From NCBI GenBank assembly GCA_029858035.1, contig JAOUFU010000004.1:1-36688 (forward strand): a stretch of 36,688 bases of DNA, written 5' to 3'. Made by a program: the position numbers and the translations under genes. The notes under the pieces were generated by a model. The model did not search any database. It worked only from the letters and a program-made list of their open reading frames with translations, and was not told where the DNA came from. This DNA comes from Phycisphaerae bacterium (lineage in GTDB: Bacteria; Planctomycetota; Phycisphaerae; Sedimentisphaerales; Anaerobacaceae). Below, one piece after another: positions 16,392 through 24,517 of the stretch. The first letter of the stretch is position 1; each line of letters opens with the position of its first letter.

Positions 16392-18071
16392 ATGGCAAAA
16401 AAAACAGTTAAAAGCAGAAAAAGGGCAACCGGAAAAAGCCCTGCCGCAAGGCCAAAGGCGACCGGAAAGTCCACCACGAAGAAACGGACAACCACTAAGA
16501 AAAGAGTAACGCCAAGGGCAAAGGCCGGCAGAAAATCCACCACCAAGAAACGCACGACAAAAAGGAAATCTGTATCGCCGAAGGCAGCCAGGAAGTCAAC
16601 CACCAGAAAACGCACGACAACCAGAAAAACCGCAACACCCAAGGCAAAGGCTGGCAGAAAATCCACCGCTAAGAAACGCACGACAACAAGGAAATCTGTA
16701 ACGCCGAAGGCAGCCAGGAAGTCAGCCACCACCAAACGCACGACAACCAGAAAAACCGCAACACCAAAGGCGACTCGGAAACGCGCATCCACCAGAAAAT
16801 CTGTAACGCCGAAGGCAGCCAGAAAGCGCACGATTACCAGAAAAACAGCAACACCAAGGGCAGCCAGAAAACCAGCAAGGAAAGTCTCCCGAAGACATAA
16901 ACCCGTAAGGCACAAGGGTGAGTTTGATTTCAACGCATGGCTCCTGCCCCGTTTGGAGTTGGAACAGTATGAGCTTCGTGCAGAGGCCGAGACTGGCGTC
17001 AGGGACAATATCAAGGGATCTACACGCTATGCATGGATTGGTGCAGGCCAGTGTGGCGGAAGAATCGTACAGTCTTTTTATGACCTCGGCTATAGAAAGG
17101 TCCTGGCCGTAAATACCACCCATCATGATTTGGATTTGCTCGATATTCCCAAAGAGCAAAAGTTCCAGATGGACATTGGTTCAAAAGGTGCAGGCAAGGA
17201 TATGGGAAGAGGCAAGAACGCCGTCCTCCAGTATCAGCAGGAAATCCTGCACTTAACACGCCAGACATTTGGCACCGAGGTTGACCACATTATGGTTTGC
17301 GTTGGTGCCGGTGGAGGAACTGGCGGCGGATGCGCAGCCGATTTGATTGAGATTGCCAAAAGGTATGCTCGATACATTGGCATATCGGAACCGGACAAGA
17401 GAGTCGGTGCCATTATGACCTTACCTGCCGTCGGCGAAGCAAGCTCTCCAAAGGTTGCGGAGAACGCATGGAAACTGGCCACCGAGTTAAGTGAGATGGC
17501 CACTGCCCGGCAAATTTCTCCCCTTATCTTTATCGACAATGATAAGATAAACAAGATGTATCATGGGATGACAGTAAAGTCGTTCTGGCCCAGCATAAAC
17601 AGCACTGTGGCCGGTCTCTTTGACATCTTCAACAGGCTCAGTGCCTTGAGCAGCCGCTACACCTCCTTTGACCCTGTAGATTATCACAGTATTATGGAGG
17701 CCGGCGGTTGTGCGATAATGGGTCTGACCATCGTACCGAATTTTAAGGATAGATATGCAATATCCGATGCGGTGAAAAACAACCTTAAGAAGACTTTGCT
17801 TGCAGGTGGTTTCGATTTGGCTACTGCCAAAATTGCCGGCTGCATTGTCGTCGCCGGAAGAAAACTAATTGAGTCCGTCAAAGGATTGCAGGAGAACATC
17901 GACTATGCCTTTGATAATTTGTCTGAGATTACTGGCGATGCAACAGTACACCGCGGTATATACGAAGATGGCAGGGATTGCTTAAGGGTCTACACCATTA
18001 TCGGTGGTCTGGATACTTGTGCCTCCCGCCTCCAGGAGCTCAGATCACGCGTGGTTGCAAAGACTCGTTAA
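16392..18071 (+). CDS. Tubulin/FtsZ-superfamily GTPase with histone-H1-like basic tail
   Basis: A 559-residue two-part protein. Residues 1 to about 175 are Lys/Arg/Thr/Ala/Pro repeats of about 20 residues (KSTTKKRTTTRKTATPKA), like eukaryotic H1 tails and bacterial H1-like proteins; nucleic-acid binding is expected. Residues about 210-555 are a complete tubulin/FtsZ GTPase. The first nucleotide loop is WIGAGQCGGRIVQSFYDLGY (215-234) with AVNTTHHDLDLL. The tubulin signature is GAGGGTGGG (305-313). The T7 loop FDPVDYHSIMEAGGCAIMG aligns without gaps to the FtsZ catalytic NxDxxD segment, keeping both acids (D427, D430). GQCGG and VNTTxxDL recall archaeal CetZ and tubulin more than canonical FtsZ. 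There is no visible FtsZ C-terminal FtsA/ZipA peptide. GGAGG lies 7 bases before the ATG. Function is unknown; DNA-linked filament formation is inference. Confidence 0.85.
   Translation: MAKKTVKSRKRATGKSPAARPKATGKSTTKKRTTTKKRVTPRAKAGRKSTTKKRTTKRKSVSPKAARKSTTRKRTTTRKTATPKAKAGRKSTAKKRTTTRKSVTPKAARKSATTKRTTTRKTATPKATRKRASTRKSVTPKAARKRTITRKTATPRAARKPARKVSRRHKPVRHKGEFDFNAWLLPRLELEQYELRAEAETGVRDNIKGSTRYAWIGAGQCGGRIVQSFYDLGYRKVLAVNTTHHDLDLLDIPKEQKFQMDIGSKGAGKDMGRGKNAVLQYQQEILHLTRQTFGTEVDHIMVCVGAGGGTGGGCAADLIEIAKRYARYIGISEPDKRVGAIMTLPAVGEASSPKVAENAWKLATELSEMATARQISPLIFIDNDKINKMYHGMTVKSFWPSINSTVAGLFDIFNRLSALSSRYTSFDPVDYHSIMEAGGCAIMGLTIVPNFKDRYAISDAVKNNLKKTLLAGGFDLATAKIAGCIVVAGRKLIESVKGLQENIDYAFDNLSEITGDATVHRGIYEDGRDCLRVYTIIGGLDTCASRLQELRSRVVAKTR
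16452..16890 (+). repeat. Internal repeats encoding the basic tail
   Basis: About seven imperfect units of roughly 60-66 bases, encoding alternating KRTTTRKSVTPKAARKS- and KRTTTRKTATPKAKAGRKS-type segments. Near-identical DNA blocks recur, such as the one encoding RKSVTPKAARK near 16690, 16800 and in variant form near 16565. This indicates growth by slippage or unequal crossing-over. Confidence 0.75.
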
Positions 18072-18402
18072 AGAAGCAATCCAACGCTTGCCGGATGGAT
18101 GATTTTTATATTCGCCGGGCATGTTGTCAGCCTCTTCTTTGGATTAGGCGAGCGACATGCTCGGCGATTTGCTTTCCAACCTTCATTTCCCTTATTTCCA
18201 CCTGTTACTTCAGAAAAGTTCCGGTTTGCGTGGCCCCACTTCCCTATACAGCCTCCCTTTACCGGCCCTGATTGTGCGAAAATAACATTGTTTTACAAAC
18301 AAAAACACTACTTTAGCCCTCATGCTTCAAACTTGGCCTTGTAATTTTTATGGCCATCTCCGAAAATTTTTGGTATGATTATCGCTTTATTGGTGGGATC
18401 TT
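18072..18402 (+). other. Spacer between the FtsZ-like gene and accD
   Basis: About 330 bases with no supportable gene. The only notable element is the long hairpin at 18113-18166. A -10-like TATGAT lies at 18374-18379, 24 bases before the accD ATG, but no -35 is evident at the right distance. Confidence 0.4.
18113..18166 (+). ncRNA. Long RNA hairpin in the 3' region of the FtsZ-like gene
   Basis: Arms 18113-18126 (CGCCGGGCATGTTG) and 18153-18166 (CGACATGCTCGGCG) pair over all 14 positions as RNA, including one G-U and one U-G pair. A 26-base loop can form a further GCCU/AGGC stem. It starts 42 bases after the stop codon. No U-run follows, so it is not a standard intrinsic terminator. It may stabilise the 3' end or be part of a small RNA. 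Confidence 0.45.
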
Positions 18403-19254
18403 ATGGCTATGGCTAAACAGGCAAAATCGAAATGGAATGGCTTCTCATTGAGGCCGCGAAAAGAAATGCCCGAGGGCCTCTGGACAAAGTGCCCGGCATG
18501 TGAGCACATGCTCTATAAAAGCGCCGTTGAGAAAAACCTGAATGTCTGTCCCGAATGCAATCACCATTTTCGCATTAGTGCTGCTACCAGAATAAACTAT
18601 CTGACCGATGAGGATTCGTTTCAGCAGGTCCTCGGTGATTTGAAGACCTCTGATCCCCTCGGCTTCAAGTTCAGAGATACTACGTATAAGCAGCGTATAA
18701 AAGACGACGAAAAAAAATCCGGTGAGAAAGAAGCCATGTTAATTGGCAAGGCGTTTATAAAGGGAAGGCCACTTATCCTGGCCGTCATGGAGCCCAATTT
18801 CCTCATGGGCTCGATGGGTGCTGTCGTCGGTGAAAAACTCTGCGCCGCTGTTGATATGGCCATGGATGAGAAGCTCCCCCTGGTGGTCTTTAGCTGCTCA
18901 GGTGGCGCCAGGATGCACGAGGGCGTTGTCTCACTCGGCCAAATGGCAAAGACTTCTGCGGCCATGGCCAGATATGACGACTCCGGAGGACTCTTCATTT
19001 CAGTCTTGACAGACCCCACCACAGGCGGCGTCACCGCCAGTTTCGCAATGCTTGGCGATTGTATAATCGCTGAGCCCGGCGCCTTGATTGGCTTTGCGGG
19101 CCCGCGCACCATTGCCGAAACTATAAAGGTCGAGCTCCCCGAAGGATTCCAGACCGCCGAGTTCATGCTCGAGCACGGCTTCGTTGATATGATTGTCGAC
19201 CGAAAAGACATGCGATCTGAGATCGCGCGCCTCATCGACTACTGCCAAAAATAA
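18403..19254 (+). CDS. accD: Acetyl-CoA carboxylase carboxyltransferase, beta subunit
   Basis: A 283-residue subunit that with AccA transfers carboxyl from biotin-carrier protein to acetyl-CoA in the first step of fatty acid synthesis. The N-terminal four-cysteine zinc ribbon is complete (C30, C33, C49, C52; TKCPACEH and NVCPECNHHF). The crotonase-type core follows, with GEKEAMLIGKAFIKGRPL, NFLMGSMGAVVGEKL, the oxyanion-hole stretch FSCSGGARMHEGVVSLGQMA and LTDPTTGGVTASFAMLGD, then EPGALIGFAGPRTI. Length is normal. The ATG at 18403 is preceded by GGTGGG; a second ATG at 18409 is possible. accA is not in the window. The next gene begins 46 bases downstream on the same strand, beyond a small TTACAT/ATGTAA hairpin at 19262-19277. 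Confidence 0.96.
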   Translation: MAMAKQAKSKWNGFSLRPRKEMPEGLWTKCPACEHMLYKSAVEKNLNVCPECNHHFRISAATRINYLTDEDSFQQVLGDLKTSDPLGFKFRDTTYKQRIKDDEKKSGEKEAMLIGKAFIKGRPLILAVMEPNFLMGSMGAVVGEKLCAAVDMAMDEKLPLVVFSCSGGARMHEGVVSLGQMAKTSAAMARYDDSGGLFISVLTDPTTGGVTASFAMLGDCIIAEPGALIGFAGPRTIAETIKVELPEGFQTAEFMLEHGFVDMIVDRKDMRSEIARLIDYCQK

Positions 19255-19299
19255 ACATTTCTTACATGAGGATGTAAATCGACTTCGAGGGCTCAATCT

Positions 19300-21810
19300 G
19301 TGATTAAAATGACGAGTGACAATCGTATGCTGCGAAGATGTGTGTTCAGTGTCCTGGCCGGTGTGCTGGCGATATACACGATTATTAGAACTCAATCTTG
19401 TTACCGTTTAACTGCAAAGTTATACGGGGGTGTGGGTGAAGAAGCCTCCTCCGGTCGTGTAGATGACCGGTATAAAAGTGATGTTGAACAGAGCGATGCT
19501 GTTGCGGTTTGTCGGCAGTCCCTTGTAATACACCCGGCGCTTGAGCAGACGGAAAAGGTCAAAATAGAGCGGCTTTCGGAACAGACGAAAAAACCGGAGT
19601 CTTTGCTGTGGACTCAGACAGATCACAATAAACCACTAGCGCTGATTGTTGTTCCTGAAAGGAATAAATGGCTGCTTGCGGCCGCTGCCCCGATAGCGGC
19701 AAAGATGCGCCGCCAGAACACAACTCCGGTTCTCCTCGCACTCGCCTCGAAGAACGCTCCGGAACAAACCAGAATCATAGAGCAATTGACGCCTTTTGTG
19801 CGCTCTTGCATGCTCTTGTCGATAGAGCCCAACCTGCCTTTTCGCCCACCCAGCCTGCAGACCGCCAAAAGTGTCGTCCCGCTAACTTACGAACCTGCGG
19901 AGACAGGATTACTCCTGGCAGAAACTTTTTGGAAGAAAGTGGATTCGGTGGTTATGGCTCGTCTCCAAAATGCCGAAGCGGTTATCCTTGCTTCGACCCT
20001 GGCCTCACATCTGGGTGTACCGTTTATTCCTGTTACCGGCAGGGAAAACCCTGAAACACTTTCACAGGGACTGAAAGCTCTGGGAGTCAGGCGTCTTTTA
20101 CTTGCAGACTCCGGTGCGGAATTTAATGCCGAGCTTGTTGGTTCTTTTAAACCTGATGCTGAAACTCTTGGAATAGCTGAAATTCAAAAACGGATTGTTC
20201 GGGCGATTGGCAACGAAAACATAAGTAATCTCGTTCTATTTCGTGTCCCTGATGAGTTTGCGGACGATACGGTCTTGTCTTGGCTCGTGCCATATCTGAG
20301 TCTGATGCGTGGTTCGGCGGTTGTACCTTGTTATTCGCAGGACCCTTTGACCGCCGAAGATAATGTTGATAAGCTGATTCGAACTTGCTTAATAAAGCCC
20401 CAAACGGTAACAATCTTGGGTGGTTATGATTCCATAGCGACGATCGACGTGGAAAATACCTCTGAAATCGGCGATTATGAAAGCATCGCGGAACCGTGTT
20501 CTCGAGCCGTTAAAGATGCGGCGGCGTCAATGGGGGTGGGTCGTATTCCGCTACGCGACTTGTGGGCGGCTTCCACGCTCATAGCGAGGGGTATTGCCGG
20601 AGATTATATGCTTGGTCAGACAGGACCAAAAGTCTTGATGATAGCTAATCCAAGTACCAACTATGGTCCATTGCCGCTTTGCGAGACTATGAGCCGGGCG
20701 GCGGCTGCCGAGTTTAAAAACTTCAGTATTCATACCGATGAGTTTTATGGCGTTCCCTGCCACAACCAGGATATACGAACTATGGCTGAATTTGCCCGGT
20801 TGATCATATTCGAAGGGCACATAACCGATTTTACACTCTTTGAAAATCCTGCCGTTTTCGAGGATGAGGGATCTCTCTATGGTAGTGAATACGATGACTA
20901 TAAGAACGATTTCGTTGAACGTGACCGTTTTATATACGACCCCTGTGATGATGATTTCCACGCAAATGGAGACGAGAGCACGCTGCCGGAAGACTACCCC
21001 GATCCCCAGAGGCCAAACCAAAAAGAATACTCATGGGAAAACGGAAAAAGTGACACTCAGGAATTATCCGAACAGACTCCACCGCCGTTAAGCCCTCTTC
21101 AACTTGAGGCGGCCCCTTTCATCATCCTTCAAAGCTGTCATTCGTTGGAGGATCCCATTTTGGAAATCCTGGCTTCCGGCTCTGTCGGTATATTGGGAAG
21201 TGGAACAAATATTCATAGCGCCTCCGGCAGCGCTTTTGTCAAGGCATTCTGTGATAGTCTGCTGTATAGGGGAAGCTCCGTGGGAGAGGCATTGCGCGAT
21301 GCCAGGAACTACCTCTTGTGTGTCGGTGTTTTAAAAACCGAACGGGGGCACAAGGAGCAGACCAAAGTGAAACGCGTGGCCTATAGTTTTCATTTATGGG
21401 GAGACCCCGAAGTCAGGTTGTTTCATGGTTTGCCGAAGCAGCCAAACCTTCAACCGGTCTCAGCAAAGTTTGTCGAGCCGGATAAGATTCATATTAGCGT
21501 GCCCGAAAAGCGGCTGCCCACCGCGAGAACTAAAGAGTACTTTTTGCGTATATTCCCGGCAAGCGAAGTCGCAGGTATTGTGGCACGACTCAAAAGCAGG
21601 GAAGAAAGGCGAGTATTGCCTATTTACTTTTTCAGAATCCCCATGCCTGAAAGCAGGGAACCTCTGCAACGGTCCCGCCTTAGAGAAATTAATGACACAA
21701 CCACAAGGGCTGTTTTTCTTGCGGACCCTTGGGAGCGGTTCCTGTATGTATTATATTTTCCTGAAAAAGACAGGAAAGGACAAAATTTTACACTCCGGTT
21801 TGTAAACTGA
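19300..21810 (+). CDS. Membrane-anchored or exported clan CD (gingipain/C25-like) cysteine peptidase
   Basis: An 836-residue protein with an N-terminal hydrophobic segment (RRCVFSVLAGVLAIYTIIRT, about residues 12-31), so anchored or exported. Residues about 218-272 (NAEAVILASTLASHLGVPF, LKALGVRRLLLADSG) resemble cell-wall-binding repeat 2. The second half has C25-peptidase features: MGVGRIPLRDL, KVLMIANPSTNYG, the putative catalytic His in LIIFEGHITDF (H507), the putative Cys in FIILQSCHSLED (C613), GSVGILGSGTNIHSAS, and a closing LWGDPEVRLF. Between His and Cys lies an unusual acidic, proline-rich insertion (about residues 525-600). Substrate is unknown. The GTG at 19300 is chosen for GAGGG upstream; ATGs at 19309 and 19327 are alternatives. 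It is the first gene of a three-gene run with the transglutaminase-like and ATP-grasp genes. Confidence 0.72.
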   Translation: MIKMTSDNRMLRRCVFSVLAGVLAIYTIIRTQSCYRLTAKLYGGVGEEASSGRVDDRYKSDVEQSDAVAVCRQSLVIHPALEQTEKVKIERLSEQTKKPESLLWTQTDHNKPLALIVVPERNKWLLAAAAPIAAKMRRQNTTPVLLALASKNAPEQTRIIEQLTPFVRSCMLLSIEPNLPFRPPSLQTAKSVVPLTYEPAETGLLLAETFWKKVDSVVMARLQNAEAVILASTLASHLGVPFIPVTGRENPETLSQGLKALGVRRLLLADSGAEFNAELVGSFKPDAETLGIAEIQKRIVRAIGNENISNLVLFRVPDEFADDTVLSWLVPYLSLMRGSAVVPCYSQDPLTAEDNVDKLIRTCLIKPQTVTILGGYDSIATIDVENTSEIGDYESIAEPCSRAVKDAAASMGVGRIPLRDLWAASTLIARGIAGDYMLGQTGPKVLMIANPSTNYGPLPLCETMSRAAAAEFKNFSIHTDEFYGVPCHNQDIRTMAEFARLIIFEGHITDFTLFENPAVFEDEGSLYGSEYDDYKNDFVERDRFIYDPCDDDFHANGDESTLPEDYPDPQRPNQKEYSWENGKSDTQELSEQTPPPLSPLQLEAAPFIILQSCHSLEDPILEILASGSVGILGSGTNIHSASGSAFVKAFCDSLLYRGSSVGEALRDARNYLLCVGVLKTERGHKEQTKVKRVAYSFHLWGDPEVRLFHGLPKQPNLQPVSAKFVEPDKIHISVPEKRLPTARTKEYFLRIFPASEVAGIVARLKSREERRVLPIYFFRIPMPESREPLQRSRLREINDTTTRAVFLADPWERFLYVLYFPEKDRKGQNFTLRFVN

Positions 21811-21856
21811 ACTCTGGCAAATAAAACTTTGTTGCCGAAAGTATTATGGAGGTTGA

Positions 21857-23422
21857 ATGCTAAATCGTTATCGGGCTGCGATAATTACTGCCATCGGGCT
21901 TGTCGTCATGGGTACGGCCGGGGTATACCTGCGGTTGAAATATGTGCAAAAACAGGAGGGCTCTCAAGGAAATAATGTGTGGCGCTTAACGTATAATATT
22001 GGCTTTCCGGTTATAAAAGAGGGAAAGATTTATATCGCGCTGCCTGACAACACGGCACAGTGTCGGATTGTCCGGGAAAGCTTCTCACATAAAGGAATCT
22101 GGATGGATGTCCTCAGAAGCAAAAGGACCCTTGGAAGAGAAGCTGTAATTGTGCCGATTGTGGGTTATAAGCAGGGCAGGTTTATCGCAGACTTTGACAT
22201 CAGTTTGAAACAGGATGAAAAATTACAAGTGCCTCCCGCAAAGGTAAAATTGACCCCTGAAGAAATGGCCTATTACCTCAGGGAGGAAGAGGCTGTCCAG
22301 ATAAACAGTCCGGATCTGTTCAATATTATCAGTCAGCTTAAGGAGGGGAAAATAACCAGAAGTAAAATACTGGAACGCATCTTCGATTTTTGCTCGGAAA
22401 ATGTTGTCCGGGGCGGCGGAAACGCGCCTGCAGACGCGTTGGGCACTTTGCGGCAGGGGATGGGGACTGCTTTGGGGCGTGCGAGGGCCATGGTGGCCCT
22501 GTGTCGGGCGGAGAGGATTCCGGCTCGTTTAACGACAGGTTTTTTTCTTAAAATCCACTCCGATGTCCGTCCCCACTATTGGGTCGAAGTGTTCTACAAA
22601 AATAACTGGTTGCCTTATGACCCCGAGAATGGCTATGCTGGTAAATTGCCCGTCGCTTTTCTGCCTGTTCGTCGCGACGGCATCGATATCGTCAGAACAC
22701 CCGCCAGGGACGCATTTCAAGCAATATATTCTATTCGTCATCTGCTGCCTGCTCCCACTTTTGTGTTTTTGCCGGATAATCGATTCTGGAGTGTTTTCGA
22801 TTTGACGAGGTTACCCTTGAATATGCAGGAGATTATCGCTTTGCTTCTTCTGTTGCCGCTGGGGGCGCTCATAACCGCAATTTTTCGCAATGTCATTGGA
22901 ATACGCACCTTTGGTACGTTTACACCGGCGCTTATTGCTCTTTGTTTTGTTCAGGCCGATTGGCGAACCGGAGCTCTCGTTTTTTTTGTTGTTCTCACCG
23001 TCGGGATATTGGCACGATTGCTTCTCAATCAGCTCAAGCTTCTGATGGTTGCTCGGCTTGGTATCATTCTTACATTGGTCGTCTTATGCATGATTCTCGC
23101 GATTTCAATCTTGGACTACATGAATTTGACTCCAAGCGCCAGCGCCGTATTGCTGCCTACTGTTATACTGACTATGATGATCGAGCGATTTAACATTACC
23201 GCAGAGGAGGATGGTCTTTCACAGGCGTTCATAGTTTTTGCCGGTACACTGGGGGTCGCAATATGTTGCCTGTTGGTCCTTGGATTGGAAGGGCTTGGCA
23301 GGCTTGTCTTGATGTTCCCCGAAATACAACTCTTTAACGTCGCGGCTCTTCTTTTGATCGGACGGTACTCCGGCTACCGATTGACGGAATTGTGGCGATT
23401 CAGGGATATCGCTCATAGCTGA
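21857..23422 (+). CDS. Membrane protein: inactive transglutaminase-like domain plus seven-helix C-terminus
   Basis: A 521-residue protein of the family described as inactive transglutaminase fused to seven transmembrane helices. A signal-anchor helix (residues 6-24) is followed by an extracytoplasmic beta domain. A transglutaminase-like core lies at about 160-290 (LGRARAMVALCRAERIPARL, PHYWVEVFYKNNWLPYDPE). The His and Asp positions are present (H240, D255). The nucleophile cysteine normally found in the Gly-x-Cys turn is replaced (G207, R208, A209), so transfer chemistry is unlikely and the domain probably binds a peptide. From about residue 320 several hydrophobic helices follow, with family motifs IRTFGTFTPALIALCF and LPTVILTMMIERF. 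GGAGG precedes the ATG. The ATP-grasp gene follows after 16 bases. Confidence 0.82.
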   Translation: MLNRYRAAIITAIGLVVMGTAGVYLRLKYVQKQEGSQGNNVWRLTYNIGFPVIKEGKIYIALPDNTAQCRIVRESFSHKGIWMDVLRSKRTLGREAVIVPIVGYKQGRFIADFDISLKQDEKLQVPPAKVKLTPEEMAYYLREEEAVQINSPDLFNIISQLKEGKITRSKILERIFDFCSENVVRGGGNAPADALGTLRQGMGTALGRARAMVALCRAERIPARLTTGFFLKIHSDVRPHYWVEVFYKNNWLPYDPENGYAGKLPVAFLPVRRDGIDIVRTPARDAFQAIYSIRHLLPAPTFVFLPDNRFWSVFDLTRLPLNMQEIIALLLLLPLGALITAIFRNVIGIRTFGTFTPALIALCFVQADWRTGALVFFVVLTVGILARLLLNQLKLLMVARLGIILTLVVLCMILAISILDYMNLTPSASAVLLPTVILTMMIERFNITAEEDGLSQAFIVFAGTLGVAICCLLVLGLEGLGRLVLMFPEIQLFNVAALLLIGRYSGYRLTELWRFRDIAHS

Positions 23423-23438
23423 GCTTCAGGTGGACAAA

Positions 23439-24377
23439 ATGAATATTATGCCGACAGGATTATGGGTATGGCCGTGGAGCCTTCGAAAAAATGGCGTCTT
23501 GGGCATAAATGAACGAAATCTCAGTTACCTCTTCGAATTAAATTCGCGTTCTTTGTATCGGTTTGCTGATGATAAGATTCTAACAAAGGAAATTTGCAAA
23601 AAAAAGGGTATTCCGGTTCCACAGACGTATGCCGTCATCAATCGTTTTGGCGATTTACGGAACCTCGAACGGATAATCGGCGAAAGACGGGAATTTGTCA
23701 TTAAACCGGCTAATGGAACGGGGGGACGAGGCGTTCTCGTAATCGTCGGCAGGAACGGCTCACTTTTCGAAATGGCCAAAGGCCAAATGATGTCTCTAAG
23801 TGATTTGAAGTACCACATTTCCACGACTCTTTCGGGTCTTTATTCATTGGGCGAACGGTCCGATAGTGTTATCGTGGAGCGAAGGATTGTGCCTCACCCA
23901 CTGTTCGAGAAACTTGCCGTGGCCGGAACACCCGATATCAGAATACTCCTCTTTCGGGGCTCGCCAGTCATTGCAATGCTTCGTTTGCCAACCCTGGCCT
24001 CAAAAGGACGCGCTAACCTCCATCAGGGAGCGGCGGCTGCAGGCATTGATCTCAAAACAGCTCAGACCCTGGGCGGCGTTTGTCGTAATCGCGCCATAAC
24101 CGTACACCCTGATACCGGCGCTGCCATCGGAGGCATTACAATACCTGCATGGGACCGGATGCTCGAAACGGCAAAGAAACTCAGCGAAGCGATGAAAATG
24201 GGATATATAGGTGTGGACATTGTATTGGATGCGCACCACGGGCCGGTTGTCCTGGAAGTGAATGCAAGGCCCGGTCTTTCTGTTCAAATCGCTAATAGGT
24301 CCGGCCTCTTGCCAAGACTCAAAATCGCAAATGCACAGTCCTTTCCGGAAAATTCGCACAAAACCGCTTTTCAATGA
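23439..24377 (+). CDS. RimK-like ATP-grasp ligase (alpha-L-glutamate ligase-related)
   Basis: A 312-residue ATP-grasp enzyme, predicted to use ATP to join an amino acid (probably glutamate-like) to a peptide or protein carboxylate. The N-terminus MNIMPTGLWVWPWSLRKN leads to NERNLSYLFELNSR, typical of this RimK-related family. ATP-binding residues lie in REFVIKPANGTGGRGVLVI. Metal and phosphate residues lie in GTPDIRILLFRG, GRANLHQGAAAAG, and near the C-terminus GYIGVDIVLDAHHGPVVLEVNARPGL, cut here into the key D and E/N ligands. I prefer the ATG at 23439 because AGGTGG lies 5 bases upstream; a GTG 9 bases earlier is possible. It is 16 bases from the transglutaminase-like membrane gene, its usual partner. 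Confidence 0.85.
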   Translation: MNIMPTGLWVWPWSLRKNGVLGINERNLSYLFELNSRSLYRFADDKILTKEICKKKGIPVPQTYAVINRFGDLRNLERIIGERREFVIKPANGTGGRGVLVIVGRNGSLFEMAKGQMMSLSDLKYHISTTLSGLYSLGERSDSVIVERRIVPHPLFEKLAVAGTPDIRILLFRGSPVIAMLRLPTLASKGRANLHQGAAAAGIDLKTAQTLGGVCRNRAITVHPDTGAAIGGITIPAWDRMLETAKKLSEAMKMGYIGVDIVLDAHHGPVVLEVNARPGLSVQIANRSGLLPRLKIANAQSFPENSHKTAFQ

Positions 24378-24471
24378 ATCCTGAAAAAAAGGTTGCGATG
24401 AATATCATACTTACAGCGATGCAGCTTTGTGATCTAGGAAAAAAACAAAAAGGGCGTTTTGTTAATACGTT

Positions 24472-24517
24472 AAATCCCCTTTTATTTCTGACAAAATCCC
24501 CGTATAATCTAAAATCG
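24472..24517 (+). promoter_or_regulatory. Promoter candidate with perfect TATAAT
   Basis: TATAAT lies at 24503-24508 with AAATCCCC starting 31 bases upstream. The -35 is poor (TTTTAT at 17 bases). The stretch matches the one upstream of the RhaT gene in 37 of 47 aligned columns, which supports function. It would give the aminotransferase gene a leader of about 95 bases. Confidence 0.5.

Noticed and set aside
16373-17014. 213-codon minus-strand frame, hydrophobic and repetitive
   Set aside because: It is the antisense of the Lys/Arg/Thr repeat region; the repeats create an apparent Phe/Leu/Val-rich protein.
18099-18344. 81-codon frame between the FtsZ-like gene and accD
   Set aside because: It covers the long hairpin, is rich in Phe/Pro/His, and has no recognisable start signal.
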